This document shows positions 10,204 to 21,217 of a stretch of DNA of 64,000 bases, piece by piece. Both the position numbers and the translations under genes were made by a program. Position 1 is the stretch's first letter; each line of letters opens with the position of its first letter. Source of the DNA: Gymnopus androsaceus JB14 (lineage: Eukaryota; Basidiomycota; Agaricomycetes; Agaricales; Omphalotaceae); NCBI GenBank assembly GCA_009733575.1, contig ML769413.1, forward strand, positions 1 through 64,000, read 5' to 3'. Below the pieces are notes generated by a model that had not been told where the DNA came from, did no database searches, and saw only the letters and a list, made by a program, of their open reading frames with translations.

Positions 10204-10310
10204 GTGCATAACCCGCTAAAAAAAAAAGCCCCCGAAGTGAAAACCCCCAAAGTGTGAATTAAAAACGGTGACCAAGTGCATAGACCGCTAAAAGCAAGCC
10301 CATTGAAGTG
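10204..10310 (+). repeat. Two imperfect ~35-bp direct repeats
   Basis: GTGCATAACCCGCTAAA...GCCCCCGAAGTG (10204-10239) recurs as GTGCATAGACCGCTAAA...GCCCATTGAAGTG (10276-10310). They lie upstream of the VIR-like gene and downstream of the inverted repeat. Function unknown. Confidence 0.5.
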
Positions 10311-10481
10311 TAGATCCCTGACTGACAAGCCTTCAGGCAAGGGATTTGAGGAAAGAGTGTACAAAACCGAATCAAGATGTGAGAGTCAGTGAGACCAGTG
10401 AAGTTCGGTTCGCACAATTAGACGCTGGTGTACACGTGCGATACCGCGGAAGCAATTCCGCGCTCTCTCCTCTTCTCCTCG

Positions 10482-13400
10482 ATGAAATTGCTGCACTGGT
10501 GTACAGTTACGCCTGAGGGTCCCTCTGGACTTGCTGCGGTTCGATTCGCAAAGCTTGTCCGTGTATCCTCGATTCGTGTCTTTCCAAAAGGTGTAAAACC
10601 TTTTGAACAGTGTCCGGATATCATTAGGTGTGGCTTTTGTCTTGTTCAATTATAACACGTCCATTAACTGATAAATTCTAATATACAGTGGAACTGAACC
10701 AGACTCCTTTTTCCTGGATGTCTATTTCAACGCGCAGCCAATACAATCTTCCCAAGATTCCAAGGAGAAACAACGAGCGACTAACGCGTTAGTTCCGACT
10801 ACAATTGCATATGCAGGTGGTCAGGTCGATTTTACCGTCGATTTTGGCACAGAGGTATGATAATGTTCATTGATATCTATTGTCACTGATTAGAATTCAG
10901 TATGGTACCAGGCTGATGATACTCAAAGGCCAATTCGACGCTCTTTCACTCGCAATCTATGGCCAAGTTATATCTGACTTGGTTCCACCCTCTGAGGGCA
11001 CAGCTAACTCGGCATTGAAAACGATCGCCTCCGTCGAGTCGAAGACACTTTCTGCGTCCGTGAACCCAGCAAGCTCTGCCGAACCAACATTCCTTGCGAG
11101 GAATCTTCTCTCCCTTCTTGACGACTCACCTCCGCTCTCACTCATCACTAAACTCATGTTTTGTCTCAAACCTGATAATGACGATTGGGATGAGCCTGAT
11201 TTCCCGTATCTTTTCGCGGATTTCGAACAGGACATCTTCCAAACCAATCCGAAAGTGGATGGAGACGAAGCTGTTAACGGTGAATATGGGGTCAATTTTG
11301 ATTTCGAGGAGGCACTGGATGCAATGTCGAAACCAGTTTCGGATAGTGTGTCGGAGGACGCACTAACAAAGTTCGCGCAGATCGTAGCGGATGGTATTGG
11401 CCCCAAAACGAATAGCCAGGCGTTCTATATTGCTAAGCTATTTAAACTTTCGGCATGTCAGCGTCCTTCGCTAGCCTTGGCTCTTTGCGTAAGCTCATAT
11501 ACATTCTTCCTTTGTATTTTGCACTCACATCAATCATAGCAAGCAATCGATACAGTCGACGTGTTCGACGCCGAATCACTCGATGAAGATACCCTTCTAC
11601 ACCTCCTTGACGCCGCAGCGAACGCCGACATTGCGCGCTATCTCAACACCGACTCTTTCCTTTCTATTCTTACCGAATTCCAATCTTCCTCCTTCAGTGC
11701 CCTCCACCCAAAGACGGCCAAACAAGCAGCCGAACGCCTCGCTACGCGCCTTCAAGCTTGGGATATCTTTGAAGACGCGCTATCCAACACTCAGGCGGAT
11801 TTCGCTGCTGCTAGTGCAATGCTGCGCGATATTGGCTCCGGAGAGCAAAGTCTAGGGATTTGGTTAGCTAGTATGATGGGACATGATGATTTGGTGACGA
11901 AGCTCGCCGAAAATCCACTTTATCCCAATTCGGGAGGTGCTTATCCAAAGCTTTTTGTGAGGAATGGTCTGAATAATACGATTGGAGGTATGGGTCTCGG
12001 TGGGGCACTGTCTCACGACGAGTTTATTGCGTTTGTGCGGGCGTTTATTGGTGTGGCGAGTGTTTTGGCGGTGTGGGCATGGTCGGATAGTCTAGGGAAC
12101 AATGTTTGTCGGGAACGAACACTGGGTGTGTTGAGGCTCTGGCAGGGTACAGATTATCGCGAGGTAAAAGCTCATGTCTATTCGTTTTCATGAATCTCAT
12201 AAGATTTTTCCAGATCGTAAACTACCTCCTTCTTCTCCGGCAATTTACCCTCCGTCTCAAATGGATAACCGCCAACGACACACCCCGCAAGTCTGGTATA
12301 TTTGGCGAACAGATCCTCGCTGATATCCTAGACGAGCCTGAGGCTGCTCTGAACAATGACCTAGTCCAGACCATACTCTCGTTAAAACAGCCCTTGTCGC
12401 ACATATCCGAAAGTGACCGTCTTTCCATGCGAAAGATCGCTCTGGTCGTAGAGGACGGCTTACCAGCGGCAATCGAGGAACTAACTCGACCCAGTGCTCA
12501 CCCATTGTCCTACCGCCGTCTGAGGACTCTTCGTGTCAGTGTCGCGTTAGTGGAGAGAGAATTGGCCGAGGATCCTCAGAAAGGAGATTGGACCATCTTA
12601 CAGACACTTTGGGATGAACAATCAACAGCACTGATTCCTCGTCTCGCGGACCTCTTGACAGAAACGGCACAGGATCTGAACGGGCATTTCCTCATTACTT
12701 CACCATTCCCTACACAACAACAGTCCTCATCAGCCACTTCCCTTCCCCAGGTTCTATCGCAGCTTTTTAGCTTGGCGGAAGACATTCTTACGCTTCTCCT
12801 CCATCTCGTTCTCGTTCCTGGATCTTCCTCTTCTTCCTTACCATTAGGATCAGGATCAGCGCCATTCGCCTTTTCGCTAACCTCGTACACATTGCGCTCT
12901 CTTGTACTCGGCGTCGCAGACGTCTTTGCTTGTACTGATGCTGCTGACACCATATACGCTCAAGGCACTCCCGCCTGCATTTCCGCACAGTCTGCCCGTC
13001 AGGTCTGTTTGGAATTTGTTCGAAGGGCATCTAGCTGCGGACCGAGGGGTATCACCATCGAGCCTATAGGAGGCAAAAGCGGGGCGGAAATCGTAATGTA
13101 CGTGCTTCTTAAGCACAGTGTAGCGAGCGCCGGACGGGACCCAGCATATCATCTTTTACAAATGTTTGCTCTTATCGACCATATTTTACCCGAGTCAAGC
13201 TCTAATGGTATGGCTATGGGCGGAGAGCCCACAGAAGATGAGAAAGAAGGGGAAAAACAAAAAGAGCATTGGGTAGTGGACGTGCTTCCGAATGTACTCG
13301 AGGAGACCCAAGGGTTTTTCCGTCAGCTCGATGTGGAGAACAAGGTTCATTTGCTGCGACGCCTGGTGAGGCTTGGATAGCGAGGGATTAGTGGGGATGG

Positions 13401-14498
13401 CAGAATGGTTGCTTACGGAGGAGATGAAGCTTTTTGAGCGGTGTGCGGAAACGCTTTTGGCGTCGGTGGACCAGAAAGACACCAGCACTCAAGTGCTCGT
13501 CTTGTTATACCAAATTGGACTGCATGTGCGCCTTGTAGGACATATGCTCCAGACGGGCTCGGATATGTTGGAATGGTGCCTCGGGACGCTGAAGAGCGTC
13601 CAGGAAGCATTCAACAGTTTGACGAGGTGTTTGACGTATTTGCTAGCCGCTCGAGTAGTTTCTCGACACTTGGACGCAGTTGTGGAAATGCTTCTAATCC
13701 ACTCGAACCAATTCGACAACGAGAAATTTCGGTTCACGCTCGTTCTATTCGCTCTTAGGACATTCCAGCAACGCGCAGCCGACGCGGAGGTGGAGTTCAA
13801 CTCTGCACTATGGTTAAGAGCTCTTACCGTGTTGAAAGGCCTGTCAGCGGAAAGCGCTTGATGCAGACGTACTCCGAATCGAGATCGGAGGAGCTTTAGC
13901 TGCTCTCGGGACATACAAAACTATGCCACCTGACTCTGGCTCTGCCATCTTTTCATTCATGGAATGGCTCACAACCCAACCTCCCGAGCAAAGGCTCACT
14001 GTTCTTCCGGGAATCAAAGTCGAAACATTGACGACGCTCTACGATATCTTGTCAGCGACGCTTCCTGAAGATCAGCTTCATACTTTGGACAAATTGCGCA
14101 CTACACTTTCTGCTGACGAAGACGAGTTATTCGTCCCAGTGAGTATGAAAATTCCAGATGCTCTTCAGCTTTCTTTGCAAGAGCTTCAAACTATTCTTGC
14201 TCCCATCATCTTCACCACAAGTTGCACTCTCTACTCCGACTAGAAACAACGTTCCAGATGTCCTTGGCCTGGTAATCTCACCACCGGCGGCTCTGCTGCG
14301 CTCCCCCGCAGCGACTGGCCTAACAAAAACTTACTCAAACAACGACTTCCGTGAGCTGCGTCAAGCAGTAGTGGCAAGGCAAAACACCAGCAGGCTTCCT
14401 AGCATGCACGGTTCGCACAAAAATCATCTCTATTCCTATTCATATTTAACTAATTGTCCTTCTATCATACAGTGGATGTAGGTATTAGTGGTCAATGA
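10482..14498 (+). CDS. Virilizer-type (VIR_N domain) protein, with three apparent frameshifts
   Basis: A large protein of about 1,200 residues. Start: MKLLHWCTVTPEGPSG at 10482. Introns at 10628-10688, 10855-10900, 11489-11539 and 12164-12213 join in frame, plus a last one before the terminal exon (MHVDVGISGQ, stop 14496-14498). The N-terminal text VRVSSIRVFPKGVKPF, then FFLDVYFNAQP and YAGGQVDFTVDFGTEYG, matches my recollection of the Virilizer N-terminal domain; the rest is helical and repeat-like. In animals and plants Virilizer/VIRMA scaffolds the nuclear m6A RNA methyltransferase complex; that role here is inference. Three successive +1 shifts are needed to keep the frame: near 13373 (VRL to DSEG), near 13855 (ESA to LDAD) and near 14203 (ILAP to SSSPQ). 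They could be sequence errors or mark a decaying gene. Confidence 0.68.
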
Positions 14499-14765
14499 CC
14501 TGATTATACTACTGATGACCACCGTAAATTCATTTTTTGGCTGGCCGATAACAGGACTTTGAAGTCAATCCCTCTTCGCCGTTGGATGCCTTTCCTCCGC
14601 TATTCCTTACGCAATGACAATAAATCAGAACAAAAATGAAAAGAAACATATAGTAATACAAAACCAATTGAGATGGGGGTAAGATATTGGCAAACAACAC
14701 AACAGAAACAAAACAAAAACAAAAATTGTTCCGAAATGTCACAGAATCACAGAAGCAAAACAAGT
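14499..14765. other. Convergent intergenic spacer
   Basis: Short AT-rich spacer between the plus-strand VIR-like gene and the minus-strand MDM34 gene, expected to hold both 3' ends. Nothing else is seen. Confidence 0.6.
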
Positions 14766-17052
14766 CTATTCTGGATGGACGTACGAAGACCGTAGGCGGA
14801 AATGATGGGGATGAATGTTCGGAGAGTTGAAAGGATCGGCGCTGACGCCAGCGCCAGGGAATTGGGACGACGACGGGGAGAGGTGATTCTGACTTTTCTG
14901 GTCAGCATCATTTCGGAAATAACGGTCCATGTCCGATACGTCGATGTCTAAATCCGACTCGGGGGCATTCAAAGAGGCATGATGCGCGCTGTCGGGAGGA
15001 GTAGGCGAAGGCTGGGGTTGAAAAGGTGAGGATGGTGATAATTTAGCCTTCTGACCGCCCAGATGATAGGTTCGCTTTCGTTTTGCCTTGACTGGCTGGC
15101 GATCTACACTTGAAGAAGAGCCGGGAGTACCCCCGGCATAACGGGGAGGAACACTGCGCACTGTAAAGTGCTCGAGGGAGCGAGTGTATGGCGAGAGCGT
15201 ATGATTGGAATGGCTCAGTGTGGAAAGGTGATGAAGAGAGTTGTTTAATGAAGTGGGACGAAGGATGATCTTTGGTGTACCATCTTCCATATCATAAAGA
15301 GCGTTGTGCTTTGTTGGAGAAGTGGATAGGAAATTGCTTGGATTAGAAGAAACAGATGCACGACGGGAATGGGGAGAACGACCGGACATTGGAATTGGAA
15401 TTGGTTCTCCTTCTTTGGGTGTCAGTAAAGAATGTGTATTGTCTCCACTGGAATATGATGGTTGTGTTTCCAAACTATCAGGCGTCACCGGCCTAGCGGA
15501 GATTGGATAGGATAGAAATGGCGGCGCACTGTGAGGAGGAGTGGGGGTTCCAGACGCAATTGCTATACGTGTAGCAGACTCTGAGAAGTAAGGGTTATAT
15601 CCTGGAAGCCGTGCACTAGATGGACTCATAAACATTCCAGCATGCAAGGGGGAGAGTATGGAATCTGTAGGATGGCGACTAATACGCCTTGACAAAGGTG
15701 ATGGGGTCTGAGGATCCTGAACCATGGACTGCGAGTGCAGCACGCGAGGACGTACGACGTTACCACCGCCAACAGCGGGGAATGTTTCGTACTCCACACC
15801 GTGTAACGAAGGTTCTGTAAAATTTGCGTGACTAGACGAACTCGCAAACCCAGGTACACCTTCATCCCAATCAACCATGTCGTACGTGGTCGAATCTTCA
15901 TAATCATGATCATAGGTGGCTTCGTTATCAGGTTCACTGGATTCTTCAGTGAGGTCTGCGAGGCCCCGATTGGGCGTGAACAAGTTCTGGAACCCTTTGA
16001 AGACGCTCTTGGTTGGAAGACCTTCAGGACGGAGCCCGTATGTCGGGTCGAAGTTTTCAAGATCGGGAAAGGTGCTTGGAGTGTCATTGGGTGGAGAAGG
16101 GGGAGTGGGTTTGGATTGCGGTACGGAACGACGTGTGGTGCCGGTTACGCCCGAATAGGTGGAACGCGGTCGTCGCGGCCCAGGGTCTAGAGAATGGGCA
16201 CGGACGTAAGCGGGAGTCACCGAGGACAAGCCAGCCACATTGTCAAAAGACAAAGGAGCTGGGACAGGCGGAGATTCCGAGTGAAGACTGAATGAAGACG
16301 AAGGTGGTGCGGAATGCCGTTTAGCATAGATAAGGAGCTTCGACTTTGGCTTTAATCCACTGTTGACTCAATCGATGGATGATGCCAGGAAGATCCTCCC
16401 TGAACATTTGCCTAAGCTGGCCTTCGATTTCGCGTTGGATGAATTTTTGAATGACTGCTATAGAATCGAACGTGCTGTTGATATCGACGTTTTGCAGAGG
16501 GTCGGTCTTGAAAACCAAGGTGATTCCCTTCTGCTTTGAAACAACGAGCACGACGATAGACCGTAATTTGAAATGCGACAGACGAAGTAGCATAGGGACA
16601 ACGAGCGGTCTGTCTGGCAGCGAGCATACCTTTAGTACCGGACATGATATGGATATCAGGCTGCTTGTGATTCAAAGGGTTTGCCTACTGCAGCGTCAGA
16701 ATTCGTAAACAAATACCAGATTGCTTGATCGCGTACCTGCACTTTTGTTTTCAAAACTATATGTGCATCCCCTTCATATGAAAGACGAAAGATTCCGCGG
16801 AACTGATCCACTGTGAGCTCGCCTATTTCACGAATTTCCAGTTCCGGAGGCTAGAGAGACTGTTCAGCAGTTCAAAACAAAATGTTATGCCTCTGATGAA
16901 CTTACTTTGGTTCCCATTTCAAGCTCTACAACCTCAATCTTATCTGCTATGACCGGCGGCTTGTTTCCCTTGTTAAGTGCGGTATTGAGCATCTGAATTG
17001 CATCGTAGTGAAACTGGTCCGAGAAACGAGGCCAGTTGAAGGTGAAAGACAT
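14766..17052 (-). CDS. MDM34: MDM34, ERMES complex subunit (two apparent frameshifts)
   Basis: MDM34 is an SMP-domain lipid-transfer subunit of the ER-mitochondria encounter structure, at the mitochondrial outer membrane. Exons on the minus strand: 17052-16906, 16850-16737 and 16684-14766. The start [15 protein letters not shown], then [20 protein letters not shown], is the family signature. It continues with [47 protein letters not shown] and [20 protein letters not shown], all SMP-domain text. After EAPYL comes a long Ser/Pro-rich region with a basic [12 protein letters not shown] segment, usual for this protein. Two +1 shifts are required, near 16605-16612 (LAARQ to PLVVPM) and near 16324-16330 (EAPYL to AKRHSAPP). 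In a gene of this kind both look more like sequence errors than real lesions, but I cannot prove it. Confidence 0.88.
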
Positions 17053-18118
17053 GACATACTGTTGCCAAGTTCGTAATCCTAACAGGCTCGGCAAAATACA
17101 TCATTGTTTGGCACTTGGCTCTGAGATAAACATCCCAATTAGTCCAATTCCTTGCCAAAATAGGAACTCAGGCGGGAGCAGGCTGGATTGCATCATGCAT
17201 GTGCAGGAAAGTATAGCAATCGAACGCATTTTTGACACTTTTCCGCTGAGATGACTGATGGACCAACCCTCTCTCCTATCATGTTACAGTCAGCTTGAGG
17301 TTGCAGTAGTATTGTCACACCACTTGAAGCGTTTCTTTTTGCTGTGACCATGCTGTAGCCGTATACAATGCCCATATGAATATCCTCCGCATATTTACTT
17401 ACTTCAAGTAAGTAAAAAGTCGGTACTCCTCCTCCGAGCCCTCAAGCCCTGATCTCGTTATTAAGCTTCGAAATCGAATTAACTATATCGTTCAAAAAGT
17501 CCAGGCGGAAAAAATCTCTGCTCATCTGCGTCCAATGAGAGGATTTGTCCAGTACAAGAAGTGCTAAATTACGGATCAGCGATGCAATATTACCATAATC
17601 TCTTCTCCTTGTTTGCACGTCGAGGACTCGATGCAAAATGTTTCAAGCTCATGGTAGATACGATTGCCTGGAACCGGGAAGCACAAATGCAGCTGTCAAG
17701 AATGCCCCCACCGACTGCCCAGGTATTCCAGAGTAGCCGAAACCATATAATTTCAGTCGGGAAGGATGAATTTGGGGATCTTGACAAGATTAAAGACACG
17801 AAAGTTATGCAGAGTTTAGATTGTCGGGGGACTCGGAGCCGGAACGAAGTGGAAGTCGATGCATCAAGTATACTGTATAGCGAGAGTGCTGTAACACACA
17901 GAGAGATTTGAGAGCGGCCAAGCCGAGCACGTAGGACAATAATTCACAGCATGATAATACAAAAGTCGCATGAGAAGCCCGCAACGTTGTGTTTCGACAT
18001 GCAAGGCAATCGAGACCTTGACCGAGAATCTGACTTGGAGGTGGTGACAAAGGATTTTAAAGGTCATTGCACATCAAGTATGCTACTTTACGGTTCGAAT
18101 ATGTTACGTAGTAGTGGA
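17053..18118. other. Intergenic; left border of the segmental duplication
   Basis: From about 17490 rightward the sequence is repeated at 25206 onward (for example caagtgctaaatt, tttcaagctcatgg, gatacgattgcctgga). This marks the left edge of duplication unit 1. The part before 17490 is unique within the window. No gene is supported. Confidence 0.6.
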
Positions 18119-20694
18119 TTACGCTCGGGAGGGAGAGGTCACAATTTCAGCCAACTTCCCAAAGTCGGGCGTTCCCAGTCCAGTCACTAAACAAGACATA
18201 AACATACAATGAATGCAGCATTTAATAACGCCAAATGCTTACCAGGATCCCAGCCGACGGTCGCCTACATCGCACATAAGCATGAGAGATGCGACCAAAC
18301 ATGGCAGGATAAACTCACGTTAAAGCCCTCAGTTCCGCATCCAGGATTATTACCCTCGGTGATATCGTTGAACCCGCTAACCGCAGTCGAGTAGAGGAGA
18401 GGATTCAAGAACCCAAGCGAAGGTAGGCCAGCCTTGAGTCTCGCATCGTTCAAAAGGGCCACGAAAGCAGCAAAGGTTGGAGAAGAAGCGGAAGTGCCTC
18501 CGATAAGTTCTTGCTCTCCGCTGATAACTACCAGGAAGTTGTTCGCCTGTGCACTTACATCTGGGAAGGCCTTGAAAATTGAATCGTTAGAAAATCATTG
18601 GAACAACCCCATGAAATAAATGGTATACCCGTCCATTACTGGAAAAAAAAATACTCTAAGTGAAAAGCTTTTCTTAGTAATATGGCCACGCACGGATTGA
18701 AAAGACCCTTATAGGTGCCCTTTGGTAATTTCTCAAGGAACGCCTTTACAGCAGCATCCTGGTACGATGGCCGAGCAAAATAATTTGAGAAGCCGCCTAA
18801 GCATTTCAAAAATAAGGGATTTTTGGTGGCTTTGTGAGTGGAAATTACCTCCAGAAAAGAAAACAGCAACTTCCGGAACGTTGGTAGTACCTCCGACAGA
18901 AGTAATACTAGCAGGGGCATGAGTGGATGCAACAAGTACATACAACCAAGGAATCACACACAAAGGGCAAGCAGTTGGGAATGCAGAGAGGAATTCAGTC
19001 CTATTGGTTCCGTCATTGGTGAAACAAGTTTGAGTTGTAGGATCAGAGTCTCCGTCACCAACGCCTCCATCTCCGCTAGAGGATGTCAGGGAGACGCCTC
19101 GCGCACCTAGCCATTGAAAAATTAGAGCTACGTAGAGTACGTTTTGATGAGAAAGAAACAGACCTAACTGAGCGAAACCAGCGCATGCACGTTTCGCATA
19201 GCTCTCGGGAACTGTGGCGCCAACGGTTCAACAGTGAATGGCAAGAAAAGGAAGAGAAAAACCTGTCTGTTCGTCATCTCCATAACTTTTTTTTTTGGAA
19301 ACCAATCAATGTTTCATAGGAGGGTCATAGGCGTGGGGATCTTACCTTGTGGATATAACAAGAGGAATGTCGTCTTGTGCCAAAATGAAGTCCAACCACT
19401 AAAGAGCTTTGATGAGACGTAGCATGACAGGAAAAGAATGCCACATACCGTGATGTATGGCTCATTGGTATCCGTAGGAGTCCCACTTTTTTGACACAGA
19501 TGAACGCTGCAGCATAAGGAATGATATCCTGAACGTACTTACATATCGGGTATGAAGGGGGGTGAGCCGGCGGTAGTGAAGAATGTACCCTGTGAAGTGC
19601 GCGTACGATACATCGGTACAAGTATATAGCATCCTAACTCTATTTACTCACATTGATGGGGAAGGTAAGCCCGAAACCGAATTGTGTGTCGAGATCCGCC
19701 TCATCTCCAGCTTCTGCCAAGAGACTGGTTGTTTTGACCACCTGATACAATATTGGATCAGTTCTTGGCCAACTTTTACAAATCTTGACTTACCGGCTAC
19801 AGAGACAACATTGAAGCTGGTGTTCACAGCTTCGGGAACTTCAAGAGCGTAGAAAGACTGCAGGTCTTGGAAGTTGGCGAATTGTTCAAGATATCCCGTA
19901 ACTGCAAAGGAATTGTTGATGGTGGCTGATGGTACAACGCTTGACGCGTTGTAGAGTTCTTTCAAGCACGTAACAGTGATTGTCGTGTTGCAGCTAGGAT
20001 CGACAGAGATACCAGATGCGCTGACAACTGGAGTATTAGTCTGAGCAACAATCTGTCCAGTTTGTTTATCCAAACTATGAATGGTCGACTTGAAGCTCTT
20101 GAGACGGGCAAAGATCGTCGTGGGTTGAACGACTTCGATGTGATCGTGCAGATGGATGGGTAGACTGTAGCTCGTGGTTCTAACAATTGACTCGCCACTT
20201 GTTGCATGCGTCCAAACGTGATATTCCTACATGCATATCAGTCAGGAGTCGACTGAATAATGACAATACGCACAGTGTCCAACATTTTTTCGGCAAGCCT
20301 CACAGGGACTACGATAGTAGCCCAATCCTGTGCAGGGGACCGTACAATATCTTCTTCTCCGAATCCGTGAGATGCAAGCCAGTCGTTTACCAGTTCCAGA
20401 CTTTCTGGGTGAGGAGCGACCAGAGCCTCCACTTCTGCTTTAGACAGATGCTGGCCATAGCGGGAGTGAGATGGGTCGGAAGACTTCGTACAAGTGTTTC
20501 TCGAGGATATCAAAGTTCGGCTGGGGAAGGCCAATCTTCAATTCGATCCTGTGGGTTGAGGGAGCAACACTGTGAATTTCCCAGTCTCGAGGAGAGAATA
20601 CTCTTTCCTTCACTTGATGCGGGCTCTCTCGACGAGAAGGGAAAGCGAGGGCGAAAGAGGTCAAGATTGCCAAGCAAGATAAGAGGGAACGCAT
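18119..20694 (-). CDS. Sedolisin (peptidase S53) copy A, frameshift in propeptide
   Basis: A secreted serine-carboxyl peptidase resembling tripeptidyl-peptidases. The signal peptide starts [19 protein letters not shown]; then comes the S53 propeptide ([26 protein letters not shown]), then many short introns. Catalytic Glu and Asp are in EADLD within the [14 protein letters not shown] stretch, and catalytic Ser is in GGTSASSPTF. The calcium-site end reads [13 protein letters not shown], and the protein finishes [12 protein letters not shown]...SRA with TAA at 18119-18121. One extra base near 20480 (ggaagac, against ggagac in copies B to E) shifts the frame just after LYEV, before the conserved [13 protein letters not shown]. 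If real, this inactivates the copy; if a base error, the gene is complete. Paired with copy B in duplication unit 1. Confidence 0.85.
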
Positions 20695-21217
20695 CTTGAA
20701 TTGAGGCGAATGCGCGACGCGTTGCTGGACGTCCCTTTATACCATCGGAAAGCATCCTGGGAGAACGCTAAAAAAAGAGCCCGAAGCAACGGTTCGTAGC
20801 CGAGTTTATGCCAATTCTTCGCGTACTCCCACTGATCATTTGATGCAAGCTGGCTGGCAGCCTATGTATATTGTATATAGCTTGAATGCTCATAACTTCT
20901 TCCAATTACCTTCAATGACACCATTTACCTCACCATTTATCTCCATTCATTAGCACTGGCAAGCATCGTAATGGCATGCTATCATCCGACTAATCAGCAT
21001 TTGGACACAACACAGGGGAAGAGATAGACTCTTGGATCTTTGAACAAAACATCTGATGGTGACATAGAGCTCAAACACTTTGCAAATACCTGGCACGCTC
21101 TGTCGAAAGCACAGTGAAAAGCCATGCCGATTACACTGTACAGATGATATGAGAGTAGGAATAGCTAGTCTTGTGAAAGTACAAATGCTTTGTATTTTGT
21201 TTACTTAGCCCAGATGC
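20695..21217. other. Spacer between sedolisins A and B
   Basis: Contains the promoter of copy A on the right of its start codon and the 3' flank of copy B. Most of it is duplicated at 30555-31032. No gene is seen. Confidence 0.6.
20733..20741 (-). promoter_or_regulatory. TATA box of sedolisin A
   Basis: On the minus strand the sequence reads GGTATAAAGGGACG, about 40-50 bp upstream of the start codon. The same TATAAAGG is preserved in front of copy C/D at 30601-30608, whereas copies B and E have a different upstream sequence. Confidence 0.5.

Larger units (their letters stand above)
9830..10481. other. Intergenic between tRNA-Arg and the VIR-like gene, with structured repeats
   Basis: No protein gene is recognised. 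The left half (about 9970-10190) is the better-preserved partner of the degenerate sequence at 2005-2560, so it belongs to a duplicated segment. It contains an inverted repeat (10107-10116 and 10174-10183) that could fold with a second internal pairing (gttggat/atccaat). Two imperfect direct repeats follow at 10204-10239 and 10276-10310. The promoter of the VIR-like gene must lie in the right part. Confidence 0.5.

Noticed and set aside
13366..13380. 15-nt GT...AG segment that might be a micro-intron at the first VIR-like frameshift
   Set aside because: Removing 15 nt does not change the frame, so it cannot explain the shift; it is also too short to splice.
16614..16629. 16-nt GT...AG segment that might be a micro-intron in MDM34
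   Set aside because: Removing it would restore the frame, but 16 nt is shorter than introns known to be spliced in fungi and it would delete the LAA residues I expect in the protein. A one-base insertion nearby is simpler.
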